Shown here: positions 17,222 through 26,548 of the stretch, piece after piece
How positions within the stretch are numbered: position 1 is the stretch's first letter
Layout: each line of letters starts with the position of its first letter
Source: an uncultured Sphingobacteriaceae bacterium
Lineage (GTDB): Bacteria; Bacteroidota; Bacteroidia; Sphingobacteriales; Sphingobacteriaceae
Assembly (NCBI GenBank): GCA_946480915.1
Contig: CAMLLO010000005.1
Coordinates: 1-64,000, forward strand
Direction of reading: 5' to 3'
Length of the DNA: 64,000 nucleotides
Position numbers and translations under genes: made by a program
Notes under the pieces: model-generated
Seen by the model: only the letters and a program-made list of their open reading frames with translations
What the model was told of the DNA's origin: nothing
Database searches by the model: none

Positions 17222-18754
17222 ATGTATAATAACTCTTTATTGATAAGCCCTATGGAGGTAAAGAGGCAGATTAACTATGTAAAATCTAGCTCTTTAGATA
17301 ATTTAGCAGAGCTGAAAAAGCTGGCTAAAGCCTGCTTATTAACTCAATTTGGCTCCACATTTATCTATTTTTTTTCCTCTCTGCTATTTCCCGAGTCGCA
17401 CACTCTTGCAGTAAGCTGCGGTGTGATCGCAATCATAGCAGCCTTAACTCCACTTTTTTATGTGTGGTCCAGGAAGAAATTCCATTTGCTGTTCAGCTGC
17501 ATTAGTATTTTTAATTTGGCGGGCATTTGGTTTCTGTATTTAGAAGCAGTTTTGCCTGGTTACGATGCCTATGTGTATAGTAAACCTGTATACCGGATGG
17601 AAGCCTTTTTCTGGGTGGCGGTGTTCCTGACGTTTGTAAACCTGTTTTATATAATCCTCTGGAAAAGCACCAGTAGGTTTTCTATTAAAACGTTTTCCTT
17701 TTTACGAACCATTAAAATTAAGCCGGCGGTTTATGCATGGCTTACAATCTTTGTTTTTGTCGTTCCGCTGATAGGCTTTTATTATTACTATGGCAGCGCC
17801 GATAAATTATGGATCTATCTTACCGCCGGACGTTCGGAACAAGGGCTTGAACTATTGGAAGGCACCACCGGTGGAATGGGAGTTTTGGTGAATCCCTTGA
17901 AATGGATATTTCAATTAACCCCAATGTTTGGTGCTATTGCATATGTGTCGGCTAAAAACAGAAAAGGTTTATTGCCTTTGCTGTCGGTAATATTTTCGGC
18001 GCTGGTAATGTTTGTGTTCTTTTTAAGTGGCTCGCGCGGGATTATGATTTTTGTTGCTGCTCCCGTGTTATTCTTCCTGTGCTATTATAACTGGCACCGT
18101 GGTCTCAAATTTTGGATCCCCGCTATAATGGGCTTTATATTATTAATCGGGGTGATGGAGTTTCAGGTTCGGTTTAGAGGAAATCTGCTCGAAGTAATCG
18201 CAAATCCCGAAAAGGCAGCTAAAGAGAACGATTTAAAATCTGCAACTACGTTCGATCCGTCAAAATCTCATCGGGATAATAACACCTATCTATTCTGCCT
18301 GATATTGAAAGGCTTTCCGGATAAGTATGAATTTAAGGGATTTAACGGCTTGTTCGCCACACTTGTTAACCCGGTTCCAAGAGCTATATGGCCGAATAAG
18401 CCCGTTTTAGGAGGCGCTAAGGATTTATCAGAACAGGATCAGTTTATTCTCGATGGCCCGCTCTTTATGGGAACTACCAGTCTGACATTTTCTGTAGTCG
18501 GCGAAGCTTATATGTCGAAGGGAATTATTGGTTTATTGGTTTATGGTATTCTTTATGCACTGTTCCTGATCTTTTTCGACGGCGTATCATTTTACGGCAG
18601 AAATAAAGAACCTCTGCCCGCTGCAATGCTGGGTATTGGAGTCTTTTTGGCTTTTTGGGGCTTCCGGTCGCTTTTTGCGCTGGTATCCTTTATATATCCT
18701 ATCATATTCCTGATCATTATTATGAACATAATAGGTTTTTTAAAGAAAATATAA
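17222..18754 (+). CDS. Polysaccharide polymerase-like membrane protein (Wzy-like), copy 2
   Basis: A 510-residue paralog of the preceding gene. It has the same length, helix layout and loop motifs (FQVRFRGNLLEV, SHRDNNTY, PRAIWPNKPVLGGAKDLSEQ, DGPLFMGTTSLT). The loop region is about 80% identical by eye, while the first 40 residues and the helices around 180-230 are more diverged. Both copies are intact, so the duplication is old enough to have diverged but selection has kept both. Two polymerases could make different linkages, or one may act as ligase. Only 53 bp separates the pair. Confidence 0.7.
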   Translation: MYNNSLLISPMEVKRQINYVKSSSLDNLAELKKLAKACLLTQFGSTFIYFFSSLLFPESHTLAVSCGVIAIIAALTPLFYVWSRKKFHLLFSCISIFNLAGIWFLYLEAVLPGYDAYVYSKPVYRMEAFFWVAVFLTFVNLFYIILWKSTSRFSIKTFSFLRTIKIKPAVYAWLTIFVFVVPLIGFYYYYGSADKLWIYLTAGRSEQGLELLEGTTGGMGVLVNPLKWIFQLTPMFGAIAYVSAKNRKGLLPLLSVIFSALVMFVFFLSGSRGIMIFVAAPVLFFLCYYNWHRGLKFWIPAIMGFILLIGVMEFQVRFRGNLLEVIANPEKAAKENDLKSATTFDPSKSHRDNNTYLFCLILKGFPDKYEFKGFNGLFATLVNPVPRAIWPNKPVLGGAKDLSEQDQFILDGPLFMGTTSLTFSVVGEAYMSKGIIGLLVYGILYALFLIFFDGVSFYGRNKEPLPAAMLGIGVFLAFWGFRSLFALVSFIYPIIFLIIIMNIIGFLKKI

Positions 18755-18802
18755 ACCATGAGATAAGCTTTCGCTTTTACAATCTGGTTAATTAATGATA
18801 AA

Positions 18803-20002
18803 ATGAAGATTACTTATAGCTCACCAAATCGGTCACATCATTATCCATACGCACAGGCAATGCATCGCGCAGGATATTTACATGCCTTTATTAGTGGGTT
18901 TAGTCGCTTAAGTCCCCGCTCGCCCTTGCCCGAGCTCGGTGATTTATTAAAGCGTCATGATGTCAATCAAACCTTATTTCTGGCTACGCTTAAGTTTAAA
19001 GCGCCGGCCCTGATCAGGGAGTATTTCCGGCATGCTTCCTTCCGGAGATTAGATGCTGCTTCGTACAAATGGGCAAAAGAATCGGATGCTTTTATCTACT
19101 ACCGTAGTCAGGGATTACGGACTACAAGGAAACTTCATGCAGAGAAATCCGGCGTGCTCTGTGTAATGGAAGAAGTAAATAGCCATGTTGAATTTGCAGA
19201 TGAAATTTTGCGTGCCGAATATCAAAGTCTGGGACTAAAAGGAACATTTGAAAAGGAGCCGGATTTCGATTTACGGCTGGAAACCTATGAAGAGTCGGAT
19301 TTTATTCTCTGTCCCTCAGAGTTTGTAAGAAGATCATTTTTAACGAAGGGCTTTTCGAAGGATAAGCTGCTAAAGGTGAATTTTGGTTTTCCGGCAATCG
19401 AGATCGGATCAAACAAAGGCGGAGAAAACCAGGATGATACTTTTCGGATAGTGTATGTCGGACAGATTCATTACCGGAAAGGCCTGCGCTATGCTATTGA
19501 AGCTTTTAAAGCGCTTAAGCATCCCAAAAAGGAATTTGTAATTGTAGGTCCCGAAACACCGGTTACAGGGTTGGAGAAGGTCAGTATTCCCGATGGCGTT
19601 ATTTTTACCGGCCCACTGAAGGGTAAAGAGCTTAAAAATCAGTATCGACGGGCCAGTGTTTTTGTGTTGCCAAGTCTGGAGGAAGGACTTGCATTAGTGC
19701 AGGGAGAGGCTTTGTCGTTTGGTGTACCCTTATTAATAACCAGCAATACCGGTGGCGATGACATTATTAGCGATGGTAAGGAGGGATTTATAGTTCCGCC
19801 GGCAGATGTTAAAGCATTAACCGAGCGGTTGCAGGAAATGGCAGACAATAAGTTTTTGCTGGAAGAGATGTCCGCAGCTGCCTTAGAAACCGCGCAAACA
19901 CTAGGTAGCTGGGATGCTGCAGTTGCGAATCTGGTTTCACAATTGTCGGATGCGAAACGGCGTAAAGATTCTGCCGGAATTATTAGAGAAAACGTGTTGT
20001 AA
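18803..20002 (+). CDS. Glycosyltransferase, GT4-like (GT-B fold)
   Basis: A 399-residue retaining glycosyltransferase candidate. The C-terminal nucleotide-sugar half has IVYVGQIHYRKGLRYAIEAF (about 217-236) and the E-x7-E element in SLEEGLALVQGEAL (about 291-304), followed by GVPLLITSNTGGDDII. The N-terminal acceptor half begins MKITYSSPNRSHHYPYA and has a His-rich start. It would add one sugar to the lipid-linked repeat unit on the cytoplasmic face. The next gene starts 22 bp after its stop. Donor and acceptor cannot be told from sequence. Confidence 0.85.
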   Translation: MKITYSSPNRSHHYPYAQAMHRAGYLHAFISGFSRLSPRSPLPELGDLLKRHDVNQTLFLATLKFKAPALIREYFRHASFRRLDAASYKWAKESDAFIYYRSQGLRTTRKLHAEKSGVLCVMEEVNSHVEFADEILRAEYQSLGLKGTFEKEPDFDLRLETYEESDFILCPSEFVRRSFLTKGFSKDKLLKVNFGFPAIEIGSNKGGENQDDTFRIVYVGQIHYRKGLRYAIEAFKALKHPKKEFVIVGPETPVTGLEKVSIPDGVIFTGPLKGKELKNQYRRASVFVLPSLEEGLALVQGEALSFGVPLLITSNTGGDDIISDGKEGFIVPPADVKALTERLQEMADNKFLLEEMSAAALETAQTLGSWDAAVANLVSQLSDAKRRKDSAGIIRENVL

Positions 20003-20024
20003 TAGTTTAATTCAAAATTTAAGT

Positions 20025-21149
20025 ATGAAAAAAGTACTACTCTTATGGGCTCCACTTGCCGATTATACAGTTGCCAGCATGAGGCAATTAGCAAGCAGAG
20101 AAGATATGGAATTGTATATTATTTATCAGGCTGGAGATGTGAATGCTCCATATGAGGAATTTGATTTGTCTTTTTTTAAAAGGTCTTTCGCTTATTCAAA
20201 GCAACAGGAACAGCACTTAGCTGAGTTCTGCCAGAACCTGCAACCTGATGTTATAATAATGTCTTCATGGTCTTATAGTTTTTACATGAAAGTATCTAAG
20301 GCCTGTAGAAAGCGTGGAACGTATGTGGTTTCAACATTCGACGGACAGTGGAGAGCAACACTTAAGCAGCGCCTCGGCATTATAGTTTCGCCTTTCTTTT
20401 TAAAGCCGAGTATTGACAACTTTTTCGTGCCCGGAGACCGGCAGGCAAATTTCGCCAGGAAGTTGGGATACCCGAATCCTCTGATGGGATATTATAGTGC
20501 AAACGACAAGCGGTTTGCAAACCTTCCTGTAAATTCCGGAGAAAAGAAATTCGTTTTCGTTGGGCGCTTAGTTTCTGTAAAAGGCATTAGCAACCTTGTC
20601 GATGCCTACAAAAAGTACCGGGAGTCGGTGGAAAACCCATGGAACCTGATGATTTGCGGAAAAGGTGAATTGCAGCATCTCTGTGAAAACGTAGAGGGAA
20701 TAGAGCTTCATGGCTTTTCGCAACCTTCCGAGCTTCCAAACAAACTTGCCTCGGCCAGATGCTTAGTTCTTCCGAGTTTATTTGAGCCCTGGGGACTGGT
20801 GATACACGAGGCCGCGTTGGCTGGCTTGCCAATCATTTCATCGTATGCCGCAGGCGCTTCTACTTTTTTTGTGAGAGATGGCCAAAATGGTTTTATAATA
20901 AATCCCGATGAGGAATCTCTTTGCAGGGCGATGATACAGGTTTCAACTTTAAGCTCGGAGAAATACGCTGAAATGTCTGCTAACAGCAAAACCCTCGGCT
21001 TGCTTTGGACTACCGAAAAATGGGCCGATTATGTTTATAGATATATATGTAACAGAGAAAGCTCGCAAACTAAGTTTGTTGAAGAAGAGGACAATCAGGG
21101 CATTTTAAACCTTAGCGAGGTTTCGGCCGGGGAGATAAATCCTGCGTAA
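20025..21149 (+). CDS. Glycosyltransferase, GT4-like
   Basis: A 374-residue protein from the ATG at 20025 (MKKVLLLWAPLADYTV). A longer in-frame start at 19914 would run back into the preceding gene and is unlikely. The C-terminal half has KKFVFVGRLVSVKGISNLVDA and the E-x7-E element in LFEPWGLVIHEAALAGLPII. Charged low-complexity tail of about 30 residues at the C-terminus (FVEEEDNQGI...). Cytoplasmic sugar transfer within the same operon. Confidence 0.85.
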   Translation: MKKVLLLWAPLADYTVASMRQLASREDMELYIIYQAGDVNAPYEEFDLSFFKRSFAYSKQQEQHLAEFCQNLQPDVIIMSSWSYSFYMKVSKACRKRGTYVVSTFDGQWRATLKQRLGIIVSPFFLKPSIDNFFVPGDRQANFARKLGYPNPLMGYYSANDKRFANLPVNSGEKKFVFVGRLVSVKGISNLVDAYKKYRESVENPWNLMICGKGELQHLCENVEGIELHGFSQPSELPNKLASARCLVLPSLFEPWGLVIHEAALAGLPIISSYAAGASTFFVRDGQNGFIINPDEESLCRAMIQVSTLSSEKYAEMSANSKTLGLLWTTEKWADYVYRYICNRESSQTKFVEEEDNQGILNLSEVSAGEINPA

Positions 21150-21177
21150 AGGAATTGCAGCGTTAATTTAAATAAGA

Positions 21178-22365
21178 ATGAAAGTATTAATTCTGGGAAG
21201 TTCCAATTCACGAAATGCCGGAGGCGTATTCAACAGCATAAGAATGTTAGGGCATAGTCTTCGCGCTCTGAAATCACCGGACGTGCAGTATTTAATGCAC
21301 AGTGATGAATATTCGGAAGAAGACAGGAAATTTTATGCGCCAATGCCTTTGCACGATTATACTATAAAAGGTCCGCGGAATCTCGCGTTTTCAACAGATA
21401 TCTTCAGCAAACTTCAACAGATTAAACCCGATATAATTCATACCCAGGGTATCTGGATGTATTTCTCGTATGTAAACAAAAGGTACCATTCTTTAACAAA
21501 AACCCCCTACGTTATTACACCGCACGGAATGCTGGATCCATGGCAGCTGAAGCAATCTTTTTCTAAAGACATCAAAAAGAAAATAGTATTAAGCTTATAC
21601 GAATCAAAGCATCTGAAACAGGCAAATTGTATCCAGGCTTTATGCCGGTCGGAGTATGAATCTATCAGAGCTTTCGGTTTAAAAAATCCGGTTGCCATAA
21701 TACCAAACGGTACAGAGCTGCCTAAGATAACTGAAAGAGACAGCGAATATCCGATACCTTGTCGCTGGAAACAGTCTGGTAATCGAAAAACCTTGTTGTT
21801 CCTCAGTAGAATTCATCATAAAAAAGGATTAGACAATTTATTACAGGGCTGGGCTTTAACAAAGCCAGAGACCCATAACTGGCAATTGGTAATTGCGGGA
21901 GAAACAAAAGACTCGGAATACATGCAGTCTCTGTTGGAGGCAACAAAAAAGCTTGGGATAACCGGAAGTGTTCAGTTTATTGGAGGACAGTTCGGGGCCA
22001 ATAAAGAAACTTGTTTTATTGATGCGGATGCATTTATCCTTCCTTCATTTAGTGAGGGTTTGCCCATGGCTATTCTTGAGGCCTGGGCTTATAAGTTGCC
22101 TGTGATAATGACATCCTTTTGCAATATACCAGAAGGCTTCGAAAAACAAGCGGCGATACACATTGAACCACATCCCGAGAGTATTGCCTCAGGTATTCAG
22201 GAGCTTATTATGCTGCCTGGTTCTGAACGTAAACAAATAGGCTTAAACGGTTACACACTGGTGAAAGATAAGTTTACGTGGGAAAGTGTGGCGGAATCAA
22301 CTTTGCAGCTATATAAGTGGTTGACCGGGGCGGGGAGTAAACCCGAATGCGTGTTAACTAGTTAA
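21178..22365 (+). CDS. Glycosyltransferase, GT4-like
   Basis: A 395-residue protein starting MKVLILGSSNSRNAGGVFNS, a glycine-rich GT-B N-terminus. YVITPHGMLDPW (about 116-127) is typical of GT4 enzymes of polysaccharide loci, and the donor half has TLLFLSRIHHKKGLDNLL and E-x7-E in FSEGLPMAILEAWAYKLPVI. Starts 28 bp after the previous gene. A 146-bp gap follows before the acetyltransferase gene. Confidence 0.87.
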   Translation: MKVLILGSSNSRNAGGVFNSIRMLGHSLRALKSPDVQYLMHSDEYSEEDRKFYAPMPLHDYTIKGPRNLAFSTDIFSKLQQIKPDIIHTQGIWMYFSYVNKRYHSLTKTPYVITPHGMLDPWQLKQSFSKDIKKKIVLSLYESKHLKQANCIQALCRSEYESIRAFGLKNPVAIIPNGTELPKITERDSEYPIPCRWKQSGNRKTLLFLSRIHHKKGLDNLLQGWALTKPETHNWQLVIAGETKDSEYMQSLLEATKKLGITGSVQFIGGQFGANKETCFIDADAFILPSFSEGLPMAILEAWAYKLPVIMTSFCNIPEGFEKQAAIHIEPHPESIASGIQELIMLPGSERKQIGLNGYTLVKDKFTWESVAESTLQLYKWLTGAGSKPECVLTS

Positions 22366-22511
22366 TAAAGTATAGCTTAAAACAATTCGTTGGAAACAAC
22401 TTTAGTAAGATATAGTTAAACATAAGCTTTAAAAGAGGTTTGAAGAGGGGCGAAAAAAGCTCAGCTTCCGCACAAGCTGCAAGAATTAAACTGTAATGAT
22501 AATTAAACGCC

Positions 22512-23093
22512 ATGCATAATCAGGACACCTACACTGGCCCCTCATTTACCTTGCGTAACCGTATTGCCAGGGTTATTTGGGGCATCACTGCACTGTTGTT
22601 ATTCAGGTATTCACCTAAACCCCTGCATTCCTGGCGGTCTTTTCTGCTGCGATGTTTTGGGGCAAAAGTTGGCAACGGAGTGCATGTATACCCGGGGGTG
22701 AAAATATGGGCGCCCTGGAATCTGGAGCTCGACGATGAATGTGGCATCGCTAATGGAGCGATACTTTATAGCCAGGGTAAAATTACCATCGGAAAACGTG
22801 CTGTTGTTTCGCAGGGCTCACATCTTTGTGCGGGTACACATGACTATACCCTGCCGGGATTTCCGTTAATTACCCGGCCAATTTTTATTTCTGATCATGC
22901 ATGGGTTGCCGCAGAATCTTTTATTCATCCAGGTGTAACTATTGGAGAAGGATGTGTTGTTGGGGCCCGCTCTGTGGTAACCAAAGATATGCCTGCATGG
23001 ATGGTTTGCGCCGGTCATCCTTGCAAACCCCTTAAAGAAAGAATAATTAACGAAGGCAAAATTCAGTTAGACGCATTAGCAATAAGTAAATGA
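22512..23093 (+). CDS. WcaF-like O-acetyltransferase (left-handed beta-helix)
   Basis: A 193-residue hexapeptide-repeat acyltransferase. Repeats run from about 58 (GVHVYPGVKI) to 165 (GEGCVVGARSVVTKDMPAWM), with the conserved His in GTHDYTLPG (about 113) as catalytic base. The N-terminal membrane-associated segment (RNRIARVIWGITALLLFRYSP) matches WcaF-type colanic-acid acetyltransferases. Likely role: acetyl-CoA-dependent O-acetylation of a repeat-unit sugar. Its end overlaps the next gene by 4 bp (ATGA). Confidence 0.85.
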   Translation: MHNQDTYTGPSFTLRNRIARVIWGITALLLFRYSPKPLHSWRSFLLRCFGAKVGNGVHVYPGVKIWAPWNLELDDECGIANGAILYSQGKITIGKRAVVSQGSHLCAGTHDYTLPGFPLITRPIFISDHAWVAAESFIHPGVTIGEGCVVGARSVVTKDMPAWMVCAGHPCKPLKERIINEGKIQLDALAISK

Positions 23094-23914
23094 TTTCAGT
23101 ACTTATAATTACAAAGAATGAAGAACAAGATCTGCCGGGCTGCTTAAATTCAGTCTCGTGGTGTGATGACGTACATGTTTTTGACTCATTTAGTGTTGAT
23201 AGTACTGTAGATATCGCAGAAAAAGCAGGAGCCAAAGTTACCCGGCGGAAATTTGACGGATATTCAACTCAGCGAAACGCAGCTCTGGAAGGCTTGCCAT
23301 ACAAATATCCCTGGATACTGATATTAGACGCCGACGAAAGAGTTCCCGCTAAGCTGGTAAAAAAACTTCAGCAACATATAGCCACTGCTCCCGAGTCTGT
23401 TAATGGATTTCGATTCAGAAGAAATGACTATATGGGAAAAACCTGGTTAAAGTATTCGCAGATCTCGCCCCTCTATATCCGACTCGTGCGAGCCGGAAAG
23501 GCGAGGTATCATCGGGAGATTAACGAAGTACTCGAGGTAGATGGTAGAGTGCAGGAAATTGACGGCTACTTCGAACATTATCCTTTTTCTAAAGGTATCA
23601 TTCACTGGATTACCAAGCACAATCAGTACTCGTCAATGGAAGCTGTACGGTGGATTGAAGAACACAAAACCAACATGAAGTTTTCTTTTAAAAAGGCGCT
23701 GTTCAGTTCTGACTTTAGTGAAAAACGGTATCACCAGAAGGGATTATTTTATAAACTGCCATTTAGACCAGCCCTTAAATGGTTTTACATTTTATTATGG
23801 CGAAAAGGGATACTGGATGGTGCAGCGGGTATAAAATATGCATCGCTGCAGGCGATTTACGAGTATTTAATTGTTATCAAGACAGGCGAAATCTTAAATA
23901 GTAAACAGAAGTAA
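23090..23914 (+). CDS. Glycosyltransferase family 2 (LgtF/WaaE type), copy 1
   Basis: A 274-residue GT-A enzyme: MISVLIITKNEEQDLPGCL start, DSFSVDST, and the metal-binding DADERV (about 85-90), followed by FRRNDYMGKTWLK. This is the layout of the LgtF/WaaE group that adds beta-linked glucose or related sugars. Translationally coupled to the acetyltransferase gene. A paralog lies at 24605, with a methyltransferase gene in between. Confidence 0.88.
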   Translation: MISVLIITKNEEQDLPGCLNSVSWCDDVHVFDSFSVDSTVDIAEKAGAKVTRRKFDGYSTQRNAALEGLPYKYPWILILDADERVPAKLVKKLQQHIATAPESVNGFRFRRNDYMGKTWLKYSQISPLYIRLVRAGKARYHREINEVLEVDGRVQEIDGYFEHYPFSKGIIHWITKHNQYSSMEAVRWIEEHKTNMKFSFKKALFSSDFSEKRYHQKGLFYKLPFRPALKWFYILLWRKGILDGAAGIKYASLQAIYEYLIVIKTGEILNSKQK

Positions 23915-23973
23915 AGTAGAAGAACGTGAACTAAAGACTTGCATTTAGTCTTTACTTAAAAACTAAATTGATT

Positions 23974-24591
23974 ATGTTGACAATGACACATAAATATGGA
24001 TGGACATCGGGCAAGGCTGAACCAAGCCATTCTTATTTATTACCTGCCGCCCTTAGCTTACTTAAAAGGTTTGAAGTAACATCTATGCTTGATATCGGAA
24101 CCGGAAACGGGTCAAGCCTTCCTGCGTGGAAATCGCAGGTTAAACATGTAGCCGCTATGGAGCCAGACCAGGAAGGCTTCAATTATGCCAGGCAAAACGA
24201 AGGGGCAGATGTGAGACAGCTCGGCGTAGGGCAGGAATTGCCCGAGGAATGGAAGAGAAATTTTGATGGAATAGTTAGTTTGGAGGTAATTGAGCATTTA
24301 TTCAATCCGTCCGACATGGTGCAAACTTGCCATCAGGCTCTCAAACATGGCGGGGTAGTAATTATCTCGACTCCTTACCATGGTTATTTAAAAAATATGG
24401 CTTTATCGCTGGTTAATCTATGGGATTTTCATCATGATCCTATCAGAACCGGAGGCCACATAAAATTTTGGTCACGCGAGTCACTTTCAAAGCTTTTTAG
24501 TGAGAGAGGTTTCAAAGAGGTGCATTTTGAAGGTGTAGGAAGAGCACCATATTTATGGAAATCGATGATAATGGTATTTCAGAAAGATTAA
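23974..24591 (+). CDS. Class I SAM-dependent methyltransferase
   Basis: About 205 residues. Motif I MLDIGTGNGSS (about 32-42), the acidic residue AAMEPD after the second strand, FDGIVSLEVIEHL (motif II-like) and GGVVIISTPYHGY. The family methylates small molecules, lipids or sugars; in this setting O-methylation of a glycan or its non-reducing end is plausible. Start is uncertain: ATG at 23974 is used, ATG at 23983 and TTG at 23968 are in frame. It is inserted between the two paralogous GT2 genes. Confidence 0.8.
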   Translation: MLTMTHKYGWTSGKAEPSHSYLLPAALSLLKRFEVTSMLDIGTGNGSSLPAWKSQVKHVAAMEPDQEGFNYARQNEGADVRQLGVGQELPEEWKRNFDGIVSLEVIEHLFNPSDMVQTCHQALKHGGVVIISTPYHGYLKNMALSLVNLWDFHHDPIRTGGHIKFWSRESLSKLFSERGFKEVHFEGVGRAPYLWKSMIMVFQKD

Positions 24592-24604
24592 TTCAACCAA
24601 CCTT

Positions 24605-25492
24605 ATGATTTCAGTTTTAATTTTAACAAAGAACGAAGAGCAGGACCTGCCTTCGTGCCTTGCTTCGGTAGCCTGGTGCGATGATGTGCATGTATTTGAT
24701 TCGTTTAGCGATGACCGGACTACAGAGATTGCCATAAACGCAGGTGCTAAGGTTATCCAAAGAAAGTTCGACAACTGGTCTGCGCATCAAAACTGGGGTT
24801 TGAATAATATAAATTTCAGATATCCCTGGGTGCTTTATATCGATGCCGATGAACGCGTTTCGGAAAGCTTGTGCAAAGCATTGAAAGCATTTAATCCAGA
24901 TACCAGCCCTGCTGTGGCCTACAATATTTTGAGGAGAGACTTTGCCTGGAATGGTGTTTGGCTAAAGCATGCGCAAATTTCTCCTTATTACCTGCGTCTT
25001 TTCAGACCCGAAAAAATGCGTTATGAACGTTTGGTTAATCCCGTTTCCTTACCGGATGGACCTACCGGGCGACTTGAGGGATACTTAGACCATTATCCAT
25101 TTAACAAAGGGTTTAAATTCTGGATCCAAAGGCATTTGGGTTATGCCGACATGGAGGCATCCACCCGCTTAAAGGATATTGAGAGCGGAAAATCATTTTC
25201 TATCCGGAAAGCCCTGTTTGATAAAGACTTTAGTACCCGCCGCTTTCATCAAAAAGGCCTTTTTTATAAATTACCGGGAAGACCAGTCATCAAATGGCTA
25301 TACATGGTTTTCGTCAGAATGGCATTTCTTGACGGCTCTGCGGGCCTTACCTATTCAACCCTTCAGTCAATTTATGAATATTTCATCGTTTTACGGACAA
25401 ACGAATTATTGAACGATCGAAAAATCAGACAAAAGATTGAATTGGCAAAGATCAGCCTTAAAAAAGAATCCTTTGTTCAGGAGAATATTTAA
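24605..25492 (+). CDS. Glycosyltransferase family 2 (LgtF/WaaE type), copy 2
   Basis: A 295-residue paralog of 23090-23914: the same start (MISVLILTKNEEQDLPSCL), WCDDVHVFDSFS and DADERV, but different in the acceptor half (WNGVWLKHAQISPYYLRLF versus the copy 1 sequence). Duplication and divergence would give two steps with related chemistry. Starts 13 bp after the methyltransferase gene. Its last 4 bp overlap the end of the minus-strand gene 25489-26478. Confidence 0.88.
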   Translation: MISVLILTKNEEQDLPSCLASVAWCDDVHVFDSFSDDRTTEIAINAGAKVIQRKFDNWSAHQNWGLNNINFRYPWVLYIDADERVSESLCKALKAFNPDTSPAVAYNILRRDFAWNGVWLKHAQISPYYLRLFRPEKMRYERLVNPVSLPDGPTGRLEGYLDHYPFNKGFKFWIQRHLGYADMEASTRLKDIESGKSFSIRKALFDKDFSTRRFHQKGLFYKLPGRPVIKWLYMVFVRMAFLDGSAGLTYSTLQSIYEYFIVLRTNELLNDRKIRQKIELAKISLKKESFVQENI

Positions 25493-26478
25493 GGCATCAG
25501 TTTTTTAATAACTTGTTTAGACCTGTGCTCAAATAAGCCGTAATTTCTTATAATATGGAAACGCCAGCGTTCATAAGACGAACGGCTTTTCCATAAATTA
25601 TAACGTGGAAAAACCTGATTCATCAACATGTCTTCCCAGGCCTTTGTGATGGTTTCTTCAGTAAATTCACGGGCCTTGTTCTTTCCGTTTTCAACAAATT
25701 GTGTGTAATAATCGGAATCTTTCTGTAATCGAAGGATCGCGTTTAATGCCTCCTGTTGTGTTTTAACCCGGATATAATCTTTACCGGGAGTGCCAACCTG
25801 CCTGTAAGCAGAATCAAAGCCCCCTATAAAAGGAATACCCGCGTGCCAGGCATTAAAAAGCTTGCTGGGCGGTTTATTATTATAAGGGTTAGAATCAAAA
25901 CTTCTTATACCTATCAAAACATCTATCGAACTCAGGTTGTGCCACGAATCGTTCGATAAGGTTATAAATTCAATTTCATACGGTTCTAATATTCTTTTCC
26001 AGTTCTCTACAGTTCCTGCCAGGTTTTTATTAAAGGTTTGTCCTGCGTAAGCAACAGTTTTGACTTTAGTTCTGCGCGGATCCCTCTGTATCAAACCTGG
26101 TTGCACCCAGTGCGGAACATAAGAGGTGTTAAGCTGCAATTGGTTTTTATTTTGCACAATGTGATATTGTGACCAGTGTCTGCGAGGATAATCTGCCTGT
26201 ACACAAACAATGAAGTGCGTGTCTTTACCTTTTAAATTCAGTAAGGTATCCGAATGGATTATATTAATACGATCGGTTAATAATTTATTGGAACAAATGA
26301 TGTCTAAGCTTCCGGACTTGGAGAGGTTTAAATAAGTTTGAAGGCACCAGGTTAACTCGCCCTGTGCGAAAATTTTAGCCGCAAGCTCTTTGTTATTTTC
26401 TACTACCTCTGCCAATGATCCTAATTGGGTATAATTAGAAATTTCAGAGTCCGTATAATCTATTATAAAGTTAAACAT
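25489..26478 (-). CDS. Glycosyltransferase-like protein, copy 1 of an inverted pair
   Basis: A 329-residue protein starting MFNFIIDYTDSE. The recognisable part is the GT-B donor half: TVAYAGQTFNKNLAG, IDVLIGIRSFD, and PSKLFNAWHAGIPFIGG followed by GTPGKDYI. The N-terminal half (INIIHSDTLL, SYVPHWVQPGLI) is not in any family I can name. It and its paralog at 26549 run against the direction of the rest of the locus, tail to tail with the GT2 gene. Substrate unknown. Confidence 0.65.
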   Translation of the reverse strand: MFNFIIDYTDSEISNYTQLGSLAEVVENNKELAAKIFAQGELTWCLQTYLNLSKSGSLDIICSNKLLTDRINIIHSDTLLNLKGKDTHFIVCVQADYPRRHWSQYHIVQNKNQLQLNTSYVPHWVQPGLIQRDPRRTKVKTVAYAGQTFNKNLAGTVENWKRILEPYEIEFITLSNDSWHNLSSIDVLIGIRSFDSNPYNNKPPSKLFNAWHAGIPFIGGFDSAYRQVGTPGKDYIRVKTQQEALNAILRLQKDSDYYTQFVENGKNKAREFTEETITKAWEDMLMNQVFPRYNLWKSRSSYERWRFHIIRNYGLFEHRSKQVIKKLMP

Positions 26479-26548
26479 AGAATATTTTCAAAATAATTAG
26501 CAATGAGGTGTAAGCCTCGGGCTGAATTAATTTTTCTGTTTATAGTAT

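Noticed and set aside
19914..20024. Longer N-terminus for the glycosyltransferase starting at 20025
   Set aside because: The extension overlaps the preceding gene and lacks family similarity; the ATG at 20025 gives a normal GT-B start.
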